Positions 8,419 through 17,284 of a stretch of DNA of 32,621 bases are shown piece by piece. Position numbers and translations under genes: made by a program. Numbering within the stretch: the first letter of the stretch is position 1; each line of letters starts with the position of its first letter. The stretch is from an uncultured Asticcacaulis sp. (GTDB lineage Bacteria; Pseudomonadota; Alphaproteobacteria; Caulobacterales; Caulobacteraceae), in contig CAMLPZ010000011.1 of the NCBI GenBank assembly GCA_946482045.1, positions 1 to 32,621 of the forward strand, given 5' to 3'. Below the pieces are notes generated by a model, which searched no databases, was not told where the DNA came from, and was given only the letters and a program-made list of their open reading frames with translations.

Positions 8419-8491
8419 GCCGCGGCAAGGTGTCGCGTTTTTAGGGTAAATAACACTCGACTTTCCTCATTCCCCGGCTCATCAAGACGCC

Positions 8492-9478
8492 ATGTCAAAG
8501 ACCGCCCCGCTCCCCGACGCCGCCCGGACGAACTGGGTCGACCGGCTGGCGCCCGAAAAGGCCCGGCCATGGTTGAAACTCGGCCGCTTCGACCGGCCCG
8601 TCGGCATCTGGCTTTTGTTCCTGCCGTGCGCCATGGGGCTGGCCTTCGCGGTCGCCCGCCCCTATTTCATAGTCGATCCGTTGACGGGCGAAACGGTTTT
8701 TGACCCCGAAGGGCTGGCAAACAACTTCCCGATCTACAAGCTGATTCTGTTCTTCATTGGCGCGGCCCTGATGCGCGCCGCCGGCTGCGCTTTCAACGAC
8801 CTCATTGACCGCGATATCGACGCCCAGGTCGAGCGCACGCGTAACCGCCCAATACCCGCCGGCCACATCACCCCCAAGCAGGCTGTCCTGTTCATCGTCC
8901 TGTGCAGCCTGGTCAGCTTCGGCATACTGATCCAACTGGGGACTCTGGCCATCCTGCTTGGCGTCATGTCGCTGGTTCTGGTCGCCGGCTATCCGTTTAT
9001 GAAACGGATCACCTGGTGGCCACAGGCCTGGCTGGGCCTGACCTTCAACTGGGGTTTCCTGATCGGCTACGCTACGGTCGGCAACGCGCTCAGCGTCCCC
9101 GCGCTGGTCTTCTATGCCGGCCTGATCGCCTGGACGATCGGCTACGACACTATTTACGCGCTCCAGGATCTCGAGGACGACGCCATGGTCGGCGTCAAGT
9201 CGAGTGCGCGCCGCTTAGGCAAAAACGCCGCCAACGGCGTCAGCATCTTTTACGGCCTGGCCGTCGTCCTGACCGGGCTGGCGGCGCATCTGGCCAAACT
9301 TCCGCCGCTGTTTTTCGGTGGACTGGTGCTGGTGGCCTTGCACCTTTTCAGCCAGGTCGCACGCATGCGCATCGACGATGGCCCCCTGGCGCTTCGGCTC
9401 TTCAAGGCCAACCGGACGACCGGACTCTTGTGGGTGGTCAGTCTTCTGGCCGTCCACCTGACCAATGCCATTGCGTAA
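8492..9478 (+). CDS. ubiA: 4-hydroxybenzoate polyprenyltransferase
   Basis: A 328-residue integral membrane prenyltransferase that joins 4-hydroxybenzoate to the polyprenyl tail in ubiquinone synthesis. Both Asp-rich, magnesium-binding motifs are present: NDLIDRDID at residues 102-110 followed by TRNRPIPAG, and DLEDDAMVGVKSSARRLG starting at Asp226. Seven to nine hydrophobic helices can be seen between residue 30 and the end. A hydrophilic insertion of about 25 residues (around residues 60-80, VDPLTGETVFDPEG) separates the first two helices and makes the protein longer than E. coli UbiA. ubiD, the next pathway step in the classical route, lies 4 kb downstream but is not in the same transcript. 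Confidence 0.95.
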   Translation: MSKTAPLPDAARTNWVDRLAPEKARPWLKLGRFDRPVGIWLLFLPCAMGLAFAVARPYFIVDPLTGETVFDPEGLANNFPIYKLILFFIGAALMRAAGCAFNDLIDRDIDAQVERTRNRPIPAGHITPKQAVLFIVLCSLVSFGILIQLGTLAILLGVMSLVLVAGYPFMKRITWWPQAWLGLTFNWGFLIGYATVGNALSVPALVFYAGLIAWTIGYDTIYALQDLEDDAMVGVKSSARRLGKNAANGVSIFYGLAVVLTGLAAHLAKLPPLFFGGLVLVALHLFSQVARMRIDDGPLALRLFKANRTTGLLWVVSLLAVHLTNAIA

Positions 9479-9578
9479 AAGGCACACCCTAAATTTCGCC
9501 TGAAAGGCGATGGACAAGCAACACAGAGTCAGCGATGCAATAGAGTGCCGCGAGACTTGACCGACCGGGAGACGTGAC

Positions 9579-10421
9579 ATGGGGAATCGATTGACGATCG
9601 CACGCCTTTCGCTTGTGGCGCTGGCCCTGCTGGGGATGGCGGGCTGCGATAACAAGCCGAAGAGCGAAACGGCGAAAAGCGGTGACAAGCCGCTAACCGT
9701 CGCGCCGCTGGGCTTTGCCAAGGCCGATGCCGACGCCGAGGTGCGCCTGACCCTGCCTGAAGCCATCCGGGCCCATCCGGAACTGCATACCCAGCTCTAT
9801 ACGACGGGTGAGCGCAAGCTGAAGGAATTCGCCACGGCCGCCCACACCGCCCGCACCGACCAGGCCGCCGAAGGTATAGAGGTGCCGACCTATTTCCATT
9901 CGATCAACTGGAAGATCGCCGCGCAAAATCCGCGCCTCTTGTCGCTCTATGCCGAAGAGGATGATTTCCAGGGCGGCGCCCACCCGAACAGCACCTTCGA
10001 AGCCCTGCTGTGGGACAAGTCGAGCAAGGAACTGATCAACACCGCCAGGCTGTTCACCACCGGCGCTGACCTGACGGCCGCTAACACCTATGTCTGCCAG
10101 CAGATCGAGATCGAGCGTTCCAGGCGCGTGGGTGAACCGACGACACAGGCGGCGTCCGGCTTCACCTGTCCTAAGCTGGCCGACAGCCGGCTGATCCTCA
10201 TTCCGTCGACCGTCAACGGCAAGTTCGGCGCGATCGACGTCCTGTTTGCGCCTTATGAAGTGGCCCCTTACGCCGAAGGTCCTTACGTCATCCGAGTCCC
10301 GCAAAGCGTCGTGCGCGGCCAGTTGAACCCCGAATTCGCCGACCAGTTTGCCGGCGAGGCCGCCAAGGAGGCACCGCCCCTAGCTTCCGAATCGGCTGCC
10401 GAAGCCGCCCCGGAAGAATGA
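9579..10421 (+). CDS. Lipoprotein with DUF3298/RsiV-like domain
   Basis: A 280-residue protein with a lipoprotein signal: hydrophobic residues 10-19, lipobox GMAGC and acylated Cys23. The mature part carries the pattern of the DUF4163/DUF3298 pair seen in RsiV and PdaC-like proteins: LSLYAEEDDFQGGAHPN in the middle and LFAPYEVAPYAEGPYVIRVP near residues 225-245. In RsiV this region binds lysozyme, but here no anti-sigma part is attached, so only an envelope-facing binding or sensing role can be suggested. The C-terminus is acidic and Ala/Glu-rich. Its stop overlaps the start of the methyltransferase in ATGA, so translation of the two is probably coupled. Confidence 0.8.
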   Translation: MGNRLTIARLSLVALALLGMAGCDNKPKSETAKSGDKPLTVAPLGFAKADADAEVRLTLPEAIRAHPELHTQLYTTGERKLKEFATAAHTARTDQAAEGIEVPTYFHSINWKIAAQNPRLLSLYAEEDDFQGGAHPNSTFEALLWDKSSKELINTARLFTTGADLTAANTYVCQQIEIERSRRVGEPTTQAASGFTCPKLADSRLILIPSTVNGKFGAIDVLFAPYEVAPYAEGPYVIRVPQSVVRGQLNPEFADQFAGEAAKEAPPLASESAAEAAPEE

Positions 10422-11068
10422 GCGAGCTCGCCGCGCGCCAGGCCTTTATAACCGCGCAGACAACGATCCAGCCCGTCCCTGGCCTACCGATACGCCTGTA
10501 CCAGGCCAGCGAGGTCACGCCCTTGTGGCTAATGACCGAAGACGATATGGCGCGCGAAAGGTTGCCGCCGCCCTTCTGGGCCTTCCCGTGGGCCGGCGGC
10601 CAGGCGCTGGCCCGTTACATTCTGGAAAATCCAGCGATCGTCGAGGGCCGGCGCGTGGTCGATATCGCCTGCGGCTCAGGCCTTGTCGCCATCGCCGCCG
10701 CAAAAGCCGGCGCGGCACACGTGCTGGCCAACGATATCGATCCCTATTGCGAAGCCGCCGTCGGCCTCAACGCCGAACTGAACGACACGGCCATTGACTT
10801 CCATGGCGGCGATCTGCTGGCCGGCCCCGCACCGAAGGCCGACGTCTTCCTGGCCGGCGACATCTGTTATGAAAAGCCCATGGCCGACGCCATGCTGACA
10901 TTTTTTCGCCGCCTTGGCGCGGAATCTTCGGTCTATATCGGCGATCCGCACCGCAGCTACTTTCCGAAGGAAGGGCTCAGGCGCTGCGCCGACTACGACA
11001 TCGTCACCACCGCCGACATCGAAGACACCCCTGTCAAGCCGACCGCGGTCTGGAAACTGGACACATGA
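10418..11068 (+). CDS. SAM-dependent methyltransferase (ETFB lysine methyltransferase/PrmA-like)
   Basis: A 216-residue class I methyltransferase. Motif I is VVDIACGSG (Asp82-Gly88), followed by the acidic loop NDIDPY that binds the SAM ribose and by GGDLL and LAGDICYE further on. The N-terminal PPFWAFPWAGGQALARYI segment is typical of the subgroup that methylates protein side chains, such as the ETF-beta lysine methyltransferase and nicotinamide methylase-like proteins. A protein substrate is therefore likely, possibly ETF-beta, but this is by family only. ATGA overlaps exist with the lipoprotein before it and the VOC gene behind it. Confidence 0.85.
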   Translation: MSELAARQAFITAQTTIQPVPGLPIRLYQASEVTPLWLMTEDDMARERLPPPFWAFPWAGGQALARYILENPAIVEGRRVVDIACGSGLVAIAAAKAGAAHVLANDIDPYCEAAVGLNAELNDTAIDFHGGDLLAGPAPKADVFLAGDICYEKPMADAMLTFFRRLGAESSVYIGDPHRSYFPKEGLRRCADYDIVTTADIEDTPVKPTAVWKLDT

Positions 11069-11406
11069 CCAAGACCCACCACACGATCGATTACGTTGAA
11101 TTTTCAGCAGAAAACCTGCCCGTTATACAGACGTTTTACAGCAAGGCGTTCGGTTGGAATTTTACCGATTACGGCCCAGATTACACCTGTCCGACCAATG
11201 CCGGGCTGGATGGCGGCTTCTTTACGTCACCGGAACCGGTCAAACCGCTGGTGGTTCTTTACAGCAGCAACCTCGAAGCTTCACTCCAGTCGGTGACCGC
11301 AACCGGCGGCAAGATTACACGCAATATATTTGACTTTCCCGGTGGCCGCCGCTTTCACTTCACCGATCCAGCCGGCAACGAATTGGCGGTATGGTCCGAC
11401 TCGTAA
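11065..11406 (+). CDS. VOC-superfamily protein (glyoxalase/dioxygenase fold)
   Basis: A 113-residue single-domain protein. The start IDYVEFSAENLPVIQTFYSKAFGWNF and the end FTDPAGNELAVW are classic for the vicinal oxygen chelate fold. Between them lie the paired beta-alpha-beta-beta-beta modules (VVLYSSNLEASLQSVTATGGKI, GGRRFHFTDP). Members include glyoxalase I, dioxygenases and binding proteins. The complete metal-ligand set cannot be assigned here, so no reaction is given. It overlaps the methyltransferase by 4 bases (ATGA), and the Sel1 protein starts 16 bases behind its stop, so it is inside an operon. Confidence 0.85.
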   Translation: MTKTHHTIDYVEFSAENLPVIQTFYSKAFGWNFTDYGPDYTCPTNAGLDGGFFTSPEPVKPLVVLYSSNLEASLQSVTATGGKITRNIFDFPGGRRFHFTDPAGNELAVWSDS

Positions 11407-11422
11407 AGCCCTGCGAACCGTA

Positions 11423-12658
11423 ATGACGCATAAAGCCCAGATACTGACTGCCTTTGCCGCCGCTCTCGCGCTTTTGGCCGTGCCCGCCGCGGCGGCGCCG
11501 TCCGAACAGGCCCTGCGGCCTGATCCGCAAGCCCTGGCGGCCGTCAAGGCCAAGGCTGAAAAAGGAGACGTCGCCAGCCAGTATGCCTATGGCCACGCCT
11601 TTCTTTACGGGACGTACGGCCAGGCCATCGATGCATCGCAGGGCGTAACCTGGCTCAGCAAGGCCGTCGACGGCGGCAGTGGCGGCGCGGCCTACGACCT
11701 GGCGCGGCTCTATGACGAAGGCAAGGACGGTGTGCCAAAGGATGCAAGCCTGGCCATGACCTTCTACCAGAAGGCCAGCGAACGCGGCGTCCCGGCCGTC
11801 CAGGAACACGTCTGCCAAACCAAGACGACCACCAGTTCGGCCGAAGCCTGGGCTCAAGCCTTCCCCTATTGCCAGAAAGCATCGGCACAAGGCAGCGTCG
11901 AGGCCAACCACGCACTGGGCATCGCCTATCTCGAAGGGCGCGGGACGACGCAGGACACAGGCCTGGGCGTTCAGTTCCTGCAGCGCGCTGCCGCCAAGGG
12001 CGATCTTGCATCGATGACACGCCTGGCCCAGATCTATTCCGACGGTAACATAGTCCCACAGGATCATGCCAAGGCCTTTACCTGGCATCGTCAGGCGGCG
12101 CGCTACGGCGCCGTGCCGTCGATCCTGGCCATGGCCCGGCAGTACGAGGCCGGGCTAGGCACCGAAGCTGATCCAGACGAAGCCGCGCGGCTTTACGAAA
12201 TTCTGGCGCGTCACGGTAGCATCGAAGCCGCCGAATGGTTCACCAACCATCCGGACGTGTCGCGCGACAAGGTCGTCAGCAATATCATTACACCCGACAA
12301 GATTCCGTCGGGCCTGATCCTCTACGCCGTCGCCAGCCACGACCCGCGTTTCACCACGCTCGACATGCAGGGCTACGTCCGCCAGATGTCCCTAGACATT
12401 TACCCGATGAAGGCTCAGGAAGCGGCGATGGCTGGCATGGCGACGGCCGAATGCCGTATCAAGCCCGACGGCAATTTCAAGGACTGTGTCGTCGTCGACG
12501 AGAGCCCGCCGGGCTACGGCTTCGGGCCGTCGATCATCCGCATCATGGACGCGCTGCAGAATTCCGGCAACAAGAGCGCCTGGACCGGCCGCTATGCTGG
12601 CAAGGTGCTGCAGGTCACGACGCGCTGGAAGCTTCCTGACCCGGATATGTTTCGCTGA
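11423..12658 (+). CDS. Secreted Sel1-repeat protein with TonB-like C-terminal domain
   Basis: A 411-residue protein with a signal peptide (residues 1-25, ending PAAAA). Residues 35-290 or so contain Sel1/TPR-like helical repeats (ASQYAYGHAFLYG, GAAYDLARLYDEG, EANHALGIAYLEGRG, ASMTRLAQIYSDG, PSILAMARQYEAGLG), a scaffold for protein contacts. The C-terminal 65 residues read ATAECRIKPDGNFKDCVVVDESPPGYGFG, the signature of a TonB C-terminal domain with its paired Cys. It lacks the N-terminal membrane anchor and Pro-rich linker of true TonB, so it is not a classical energy transducer. ATG 11423 lies 16 bases behind the VOC stop without a strong Shine-Dalgarno. The last 44 bases overlap the convergent epimerase gene. 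Confidence 0.85.
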   Translation: MTHKAQILTAFAAALALLAVPAAAAPSEQALRPDPQALAAVKAKAEKGDVASQYAYGHAFLYGTYGQAIDASQGVTWLSKAVDGGSGGAAYDLARLYDEGKDGVPKDASLAMTFYQKASERGVPAVQEHVCQTKTTTSSAEAWAQAFPYCQKASAQGSVEANHALGIAYLEGRGTTQDTGLGVQFLQRAAAKGDLASMTRLAQIYSDGNIVPQDHAKAFTWHRQAARYGAVPSILAMARQYEAGLGTEADPDEAARLYEILARHGSIEAAEWFTNHPDVSRDKVVSNIITPDKIPSGLILYAVASHDPRFTTLDMQGYVRQMSLDIYPMKAQEAAMAGMATAECRIKPDGNFKDCVVVDESPPGYGFGPSIIRIMDALQNSGNKSAWTGRYAGKVLQVTTRWKLPDPDMFR

Positions 12659-13514
12659 AGTCGGGGTTGAAAGGCTGCGGTGCATAACCGAAATCCTGTA
12701 CGGCCGGTGTAACGTCGAACCAAAGGTCCTGGTTCATGCGCGTGACCATGCCAATGTTACGTTTCAGCTTCTTGCCGGGTTGCACGATCTCGAGCATTCT
12801 GAAGCCCAACCGCCATGCCCACTGCGGCACATCAACAATCAAAGGTTTGCGACCTAAGGCGCAAAAGATGCGCTCAGTCATAGCGCGATAGGTCAGGGTT
12901 TCTCCCCCCGGAACATTGTAGGCCTTGTTCTTCGTTTTGGGTGTCATGACCGCGGCCAGCGCCGCCTGCGCCAAGTCACGGGCGTGGACCGGCTGGCGCA
13001 GACCATTGGCCGGAGCCCAGACCGGAAACAGCCCAAGCTTGCGGATCATTGCCACCATCCGCGTGACGTTCTCATCATGTCCTTCGTCATAGATCAGTGT
13101 GGGGCGAAGTATCGTCCATGCCACACCGCGCGATTCACAAAAATCAACTATTGATTTTTCACCTGCTGAGAGTTTCCGCACGACCTCCCTCTCCTCATCG
13201 GTTTCCGAATCGCCCTTGGTGAAGACGCTGGTAGAGGAAAAGGCAACCAGACGGGTCATGCCAACTCTAATTAATTGATTTAAAAGCCTTTCTCTAAGTA
13301 ACCATATGGGCGTGCAGGCGATAACGGTGCGAAAATTCATGCCCGGCTGAAAGCCTTCTGGCGCCTCAAAATCCAAAATCAATGATTGATTATTAAGGGC
13401 TTTGCGCGAAGTGAAGCGCACCGGCCCTGGCCAATTGCCTGCGACCTCGGGCAGGCGCCTCCCGATAAGCGACCGGGCGCCTATAACCAGCAATGCGTTG
13501 TCGGACGATTCCAT
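12615..13514 (-). CDS. NAD(P)-binding epimerase/atypical SDR protein
   Basis: A 299-residue Rossmann protein. ATG 13514 is preceded by AGGA on the minus strand; a longer in-frame start exists 42 bases upstream. The dinucleotide motif is [14 protein letters not shown] (GxxxxxG form). Further marks are [43 protein letters not shown] and [15 protein letters not shown], all usual for extended or atypical SDRs of the NDUFA9/UDP-glucose-epimerase group. The catalytic YxxxK is not evident, so it may bind a cofactor or act on an unusual substrate rather than be a standard epimerase. The segment from about 13130 to 13400 uses AT-rich codons unlike its surroundings. The 3' end overlaps the convergent Sel1 gene. 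Confidence 0.85.
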   Translation of the reverse strand: MESSDNALLVIGARSLIGRRLPEVAGNWPGPVRFTSRKALNNQSLILDFEAPEGFQPGMNFRTVIACTPIWLLRERLLNQLIRVGMTRLVAFSSTSVFTKGDSETDEEREVVRKLSAGEKSIVDFCESRGVAWTILRPTLIYDEGHDENVTRMVAMIRKLGLFPVWAPANGLRQPVHARDLAQAALAAVMTPKTKNKAYNVPGGETLTYRAMTERIFCALGRKPLIVDVPQWAWRLGFRMLEIVQPGKKLKRNIGMVTRMNQDLWFDVTPAVQDFGYAPQPFNPDFSETYPGQEASSAS

Positions 13515-13632
13515 ACTGCCAGTCCTAACAGTTCGATCGTGGAAAAGACAGGCCATGCGGCGATCGGCCCATTTGCCTTCGCTGTCGAACCCGCCTATGT
13601 CAGCGGCATATCCTAAGGCGTTGAGAACATAT

Positions 13633-15171
13633 ATGGCCTACAAATCGCTCAGAGACTTTATCGCCAAGCTGGAAGCCGCCGGCGAACTGATGCGCGTGAA
13701 GACGCCGGTCTCGACGCACCTGGAGATGACCGAGATCCAGACGCGCCTGCTGGCCGAGAAAGGTCCGGCAGTCCTGTTCGAAAACGTCCTGATGCCGGAT
13801 GGCTCAAAGTCGCCGATGCCGGTGCTGGTCAACCTGTTCGGCAATGTGAAGCGTGTCGCCATGGGCGTGACGCTCGACAACAAGGAACGCTCCGAACCGT
13901 CCGACCTGCGCGAAGTCGGCGAACTGCTGGCCTTCCTGCGCCAGCCCGAACCGCCGCGCGGCTTCAAGGATGCACTTGAACTTCTGCCGCTCGCCAAGAC
14001 CGTCATGGGCATGCGACCTAAAATGGTGAAATCCGCGCCGGTTCAGGAGGTTGTCCTGAAAGGCGAAGACATCGATTTAACGCGTCTGCCGGTCCAGGGC
14101 TGCTGGCCAGGGGAGCCGGCGCCGCTGATCACCTGGCCGCTGATCGTCACCAAGGGCCCGTCCGATTCGCGCGAGGACGACTATAACCTCGGCATCTATC
14201 GCATGCAGGTGCTTGGCAAGGACCGGACCATCATGCGCTGGCTGGCCCACCGTGGCGGCGCGCAACACCACCGCCGTTGGAAGGCGGGAGGCAAGAGAGA
14301 GCCCCTGCCCGCTGCGGCTGTCCTCGGCGCCGATCCCGGCCTGATCCTGGCGGCGGTGACGCCCGTGCCCGATACCTTATCGGAATATCAGTTCGCCGGC
14401 CTGCTGCGCGGCCAGAAAGCCGAACTGGTCGAGGCCAAGACCGTGCCCTTGCTGGTTCCGGCCCACGCCGAAATCGTGCTGGAAGGCCATGTCCTGCTCG
14501 ATGACTATGCCGACGAAGGCCCCTATGGCGACCACACCGGCTATTACAACAGCGTCGAGAAATTCCCGATCTTCCAGGTGTCGGCGATCACCATGCGCCG
14601 CGATCCCATCTATCTGTCGACCTTTACCGGCCGCCCGCCCGATGAGCCGAGCGTGCTTGGCGAGGCGCTGAACGAAGTCTTTATCCCACTGATCCAGCAG
14701 CAGTTTCCGGAAATCGTCGACTTCTGGCTGCCACCGGAGGGGTGTTCGTATCGCATCGCCGTCATCTCGATGAAAAAGGCTTATCCGGGCCACGCCAAAC
14801 GGGTGATGATGGGCGCATGGTCGTACCTGCGCCAGTTCATGTACACCAAGTGGATCATCGTCGTGGACGACGACATCAATGCCCGCGACTGGAAAGACGT
14901 CATGTGGGCGCTGTCGACGCGCATGGACCCGGCGCGCGACATCACGGTCGTGGAAAACACGCCGATCGATTATCTCGACTTCGCGTCGCCGGAAAGCGGT
15001 CTGGGCAGCAAGATTGGCCTGGACGCCACCAACAAGTGGGAACCGGAAACCCACCGCGAATGGGGCGAGAAGCTCTACATGGAACAGGACGTCATCGATC
15101 GCGTCTCGGCCAAATGGGCCGAAATGGGCCTTCCTGGCTCCGGTAAACCGATCTGGACAAAGCGAAACTGA
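13633..15171 (+). CDS. ubiD: UbiD family decarboxylase (3-octaprenyl-4-hydroxybenzoate carboxy-lyase)
   Basis: A 512-residue prenylated-FMN-dependent decarboxylase, expected to remove the carboxyl group of the prenylated hydroxybenzoate in ubiquinone synthesis. ATG 13633 gives the usual N-terminus ([22 protein letters not shown]). Recognised family marks are NLGIYRMQ (Asn185-Arg190, prFMN and metal site), [25 protein letters not shown], the acid motif [14 protein letters not shown] with Glu295, [19 protein letters not shown] and the C-terminal [18 protein letters not shown]. Length and order match E. coli UbiD. The gene is divergent from the epimerase with 118 bases between. The partner flavin prenyltransferase UbiX is not in the window. 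Confidence 0.95.
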   Translation: MAYKSLRDFIAKLEAAGELMRVKTPVSTHLEMTEIQTRLLAEKGPAVLFENVLMPDGSKSPMPVLVNLFGNVKRVAMGVTLDNKERSEPSDLREVGELLAFLRQPEPPRGFKDALELLPLAKTVMGMRPKMVKSAPVQEVVLKGEDIDLTRLPVQGCWPGEPAPLITWPLIVTKGPSDSREDDYNLGIYRMQVLGKDRTIMRWLAHRGGAQHHRRWKAGGKREPLPAAAVLGADPGLILAAVTPVPDTLSEYQFAGLLRGQKAELVEAKTVPLLVPAHAEIVLEGHVLLDDYADEGPYGDHTGYYNSVEKFPIFQVSAITMRRDPIYLSTFTGRPPDEPSVLGEALNEVFIPLIQQQFPEIVDFWLPPEGCSYRIAVISMKKAYPGHAKRVMMGAWSYLRQFMYTKWIIVVDDDINARDWKDVMWALSTRMDPARDITVVENTPIDYLDFASPESGLGSKIGLDATNKWEPETHREWGEKLYMEQDVIDRVSAKWAEMGLPGSGKPIWTKRN

Positions 15172-15270
15172 TCGGAACTGCACAATTATGCGCATTTTTT
15201 GTTTGATCGTGACGGATTTTGCAGCTTAGTCGGTTTAACTCTGTAATCATAATCCAGAGAAGCCGCGCTC

Positions 15271-17175
15271 ATGTCTATCCATCGTATTGCCCTTATCACC
15301 ACCGCTCTGACCCTGATCGTCGGCGCTACCCCCGCCCAGGCCGTTCGCAAGATGGAGCGCCTGGATCGCGGCGCCATCGCGGTCACCGCCGATACGGGCG
15401 TCCTGGTCAGTTGGCGCCTCTTGAACTCTGATGCCGCCAACCAGCGTTTTGACATCTGGCGCGATGGCAAGAAGGTCAAGACCATAAAGGGCGTCAGCAA
15501 CTGGCTGGACGCCGCGGGCACCGCCGGCTCCAGCTATCAGATCAGGTCGGGCAAGGAAACGACTGCTGTCTTCAAGCCGTGGGCAACGAACTATCTCGAA
15601 ATCGCGCTCGATGTCCCGGCCGGGGGTACCACGCCCGACGGTAAGGCCTATACCTACACAGCCAATGACGCTTCGACCGGCGACCTGGACGGCGACGGCG
15701 ATTACGAAATCGTACTTAAGTGGGACCCGACCAATGCACAGGATAATAGCCGTGCCGGCTATACCGGGCCTGTCCTGCTCGACGCCTATACGCTTGAAGG
15801 CGAGAAGCTGTGGCGCATCGACCTCGGCCGCAACATCCGCGCCGGCGCCCACTACACGCAGTTCATGGTGGAGGACTTCGACGGCGACGGTAAGTCCGAA
15901 CTGATCGTCAAGACCGCCGACGGCACGAAGGACGGCCAGGGAAATGTCGTCGGCGACGCCAATGCCGACTGGGTATCGACCGGCGGCGAGTTGGAACAGA
16001 CAGACCGCACCGGCTCGGTGCAGACGCCTGACGGCAGACTGATGGCGCAGTTCCAGGGGCGCATCCTGAAAGGCCCGGAATATTTGAGCATCTTCGAAGG
16101 TATCAGCGGTCGCGTGCTCGACACAGTCCCCTATTGGCCGTCACGCGTGCCTGAAGGCGACAACCCGACGCCCGAGCGTCTCAAAGAGGTGTGGGGCGAC
16201 GGCTATGGCAACCGGTCCGAACGCTACCTGGCCGGTGTCGCCTGGCTCGACGGCGCCCTGCCCTCGGCCGTTATGGCGCGCGGTTATTACGGCCGTACAA
16301 CCCTGGCCGCCTATGACTTCCGCGATGGTAAGCTTAAGCAGCGCTGGACCTTCGACTCGACCGGGCCCGGCGTGCCCGAAGGCTTCAGCGGCCAGGGCAA
16401 CCACCAGCTTAGCATCGCCGACGTCGATGCGGATGGCCGCGACGAAATCATCTACGGCTCCATGGCGCTCGACGACACCGGCAAGCCACTTTGGACCGCC
16501 AGGCTATTCCACGGCGACGCCATGCATGTCAGCGACCTCGATCCGACGCGCCCGGGTCTTGAACGATTCGGTGTGCACGAAAGCCCAAGGGCGAACGGTA
16601 ATACGGGATCGGCCTTGCTCGATGCCCGCACCGGCGAAGTGCTGTGGACGACCTATACAGAAAAGGATACCGGGCGCGGCGTGGCGGCGGACATCGATCC
16701 GCGCCATCCGGGTGCCGAGGCCTGGGCATCGAACAGCAACAATCTCTACGACGTCAAGGGCGAGGTCATCGGCGAAAAGCGGCCGCGCCAGATGAACTTC
16801 GCGATCTGGTGGGACGGCGACCCGTTGCGCGAGCTGCTCGACAACATCACCATCTCGAAATGGGACTGGAATGCCGGCGAGACCAAGCCGTTGCTCCAGG
16901 CTGACGGCATGGCGTCGAACAATGGCACAAAGGCCACGCCGGCTCTGCAGGCCGACATTTTGGGTGACTGGCGCGAGGAAGTCGTCCTGCGCAAGGCCGA
17001 CAATACGGCGCTGCGTATCTACTCAACGTCTATCCCGTCCGAAATTGGCTTGGTGACACTGATGCAGGATCCGCAATATCGCGCCGCAGTCGCCTGGCAG
17101 AACACAGCCTATAACCAGCCGCCGCACCCGAGCTTCTACATAGGCGAAGGCTTCAAGGCCCCTACATCGGAATGA
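15271..17175 (+). CDS. Rhamnogalacturonan endolyase, polysaccharide lyase family 11
   Basis: A 634-residue secreted lyase with a signal peptide (residues 1-24, ending AQA). Its length and motifs match PL11 enzymes such as Bacillus YesW/YesX: an N-terminal MERLDRGAIAV and VSWRLLNSD beta segment, then a beta-propeller with calcium-binding loops GDLDGDGDYE (residues 137-146) and DFDGDGKSE (202-210), KWDPTNAQDN, the VKTADGT and YLSIFEG segments, DVDADGRDEIIYGSM, and a C-terminal WDWNAG and DILGDWREEVVLR. It cleaves the rhamnose-galacturonate backbone of pectin by beta-elimination, outside the cytoplasm. It stands alone, 99 bases behind ubiD. Palindromic element B begins directly behind its stop. 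It suggests growth on plant material. Confidence 0.92.
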   Translation: MSIHRIALITTALTLIVGATPAQAVRKMERLDRGAIAVTADTGVLVSWRLLNSDAANQRFDIWRDGKKVKTIKGVSNWLDAAGTAGSSYQIRSGKETTAVFKPWATNYLEIALDVPAGGTTPDGKAYTYTANDASTGDLDGDGDYEIVLKWDPTNAQDNSRAGYTGPVLLDAYTLEGEKLWRIDLGRNIRAGAHYTQFMVEDFDGDGKSELIVKTADGTKDGQGNVVGDANADWVSTGGELEQTDRTGSVQTPDGRLMAQFQGRILKGPEYLSIFEGISGRVLDTVPYWPSRVPEGDNPTPERLKEVWGDGYGNRSERYLAGVAWLDGALPSAVMARGYYGRTTLAAYDFRDGKLKQRWTFDSTGPGVPEGFSGQGNHQLSIADVDADGRDEIIYGSMALDDTGKPLWTARLFHGDAMHVSDLDPTRPGLERFGVHESPRANGNTGSALLDARTGEVLWTTYTEKDTGRGVAADIDPRHPGAEAWASNSNNLYDVKGEVIGEKRPRQMNFAIWWDGDPLRELLDNITISKWDWNAGETKPLLQADGMASNNGTKATPALQADILGDWREEVVLRKADNTALRIYSTSIPSEIGLVTLMQDPQYRAAVAWQNTAYNQPPHPSFYIGEGFKAPTSE

Positions 17176-17177
17176 TT

Positions 17178-17267
17178 TCAGACGGAAGCACCAGTCCGAT
17201 CTAGATTTTTGCCTTGTCGCGATATCTTCTGGCAAAAACCGCTGACTCTTTTGGCCAAAATATCGCT
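17178..17267 (+). repeat. Composite palindromic intergenic element, copy B
   Basis: It starts 3 bases behind the lyase stop codon. An imperfect first hairpin (AGACGGA / TCCGATCT) is followed by ATTTTTGCCTTGTCGCGATA, then a second hairpin pairing TGGCAAAA with TTTTGGCCA before ATATCGCT. The part from 17191 aligns with copy A (5218-5288, minus strand) at roughly 30 of 35 bases over the first half, and again in CCGCT...CTTTT and ATATCGCT. The hairpin arms differ between the copies while pairing is kept. A perfect palindrome TTTTGGCCAAAA lies at 17249-17260. It lies between convergent genes and may serve as a 3'-end structure for both. Confidence 0.75.
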
Positions 17268-17284
17268 GTATCAAACCGACCGCG

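Noticed and set aside
9496..9510. TCGCCT-GAA-AGGCGA hairpin behind ubiA as a terminator
   Set aside because: Only a 6-bp stem with a 3-base loop and no T-run behind it.
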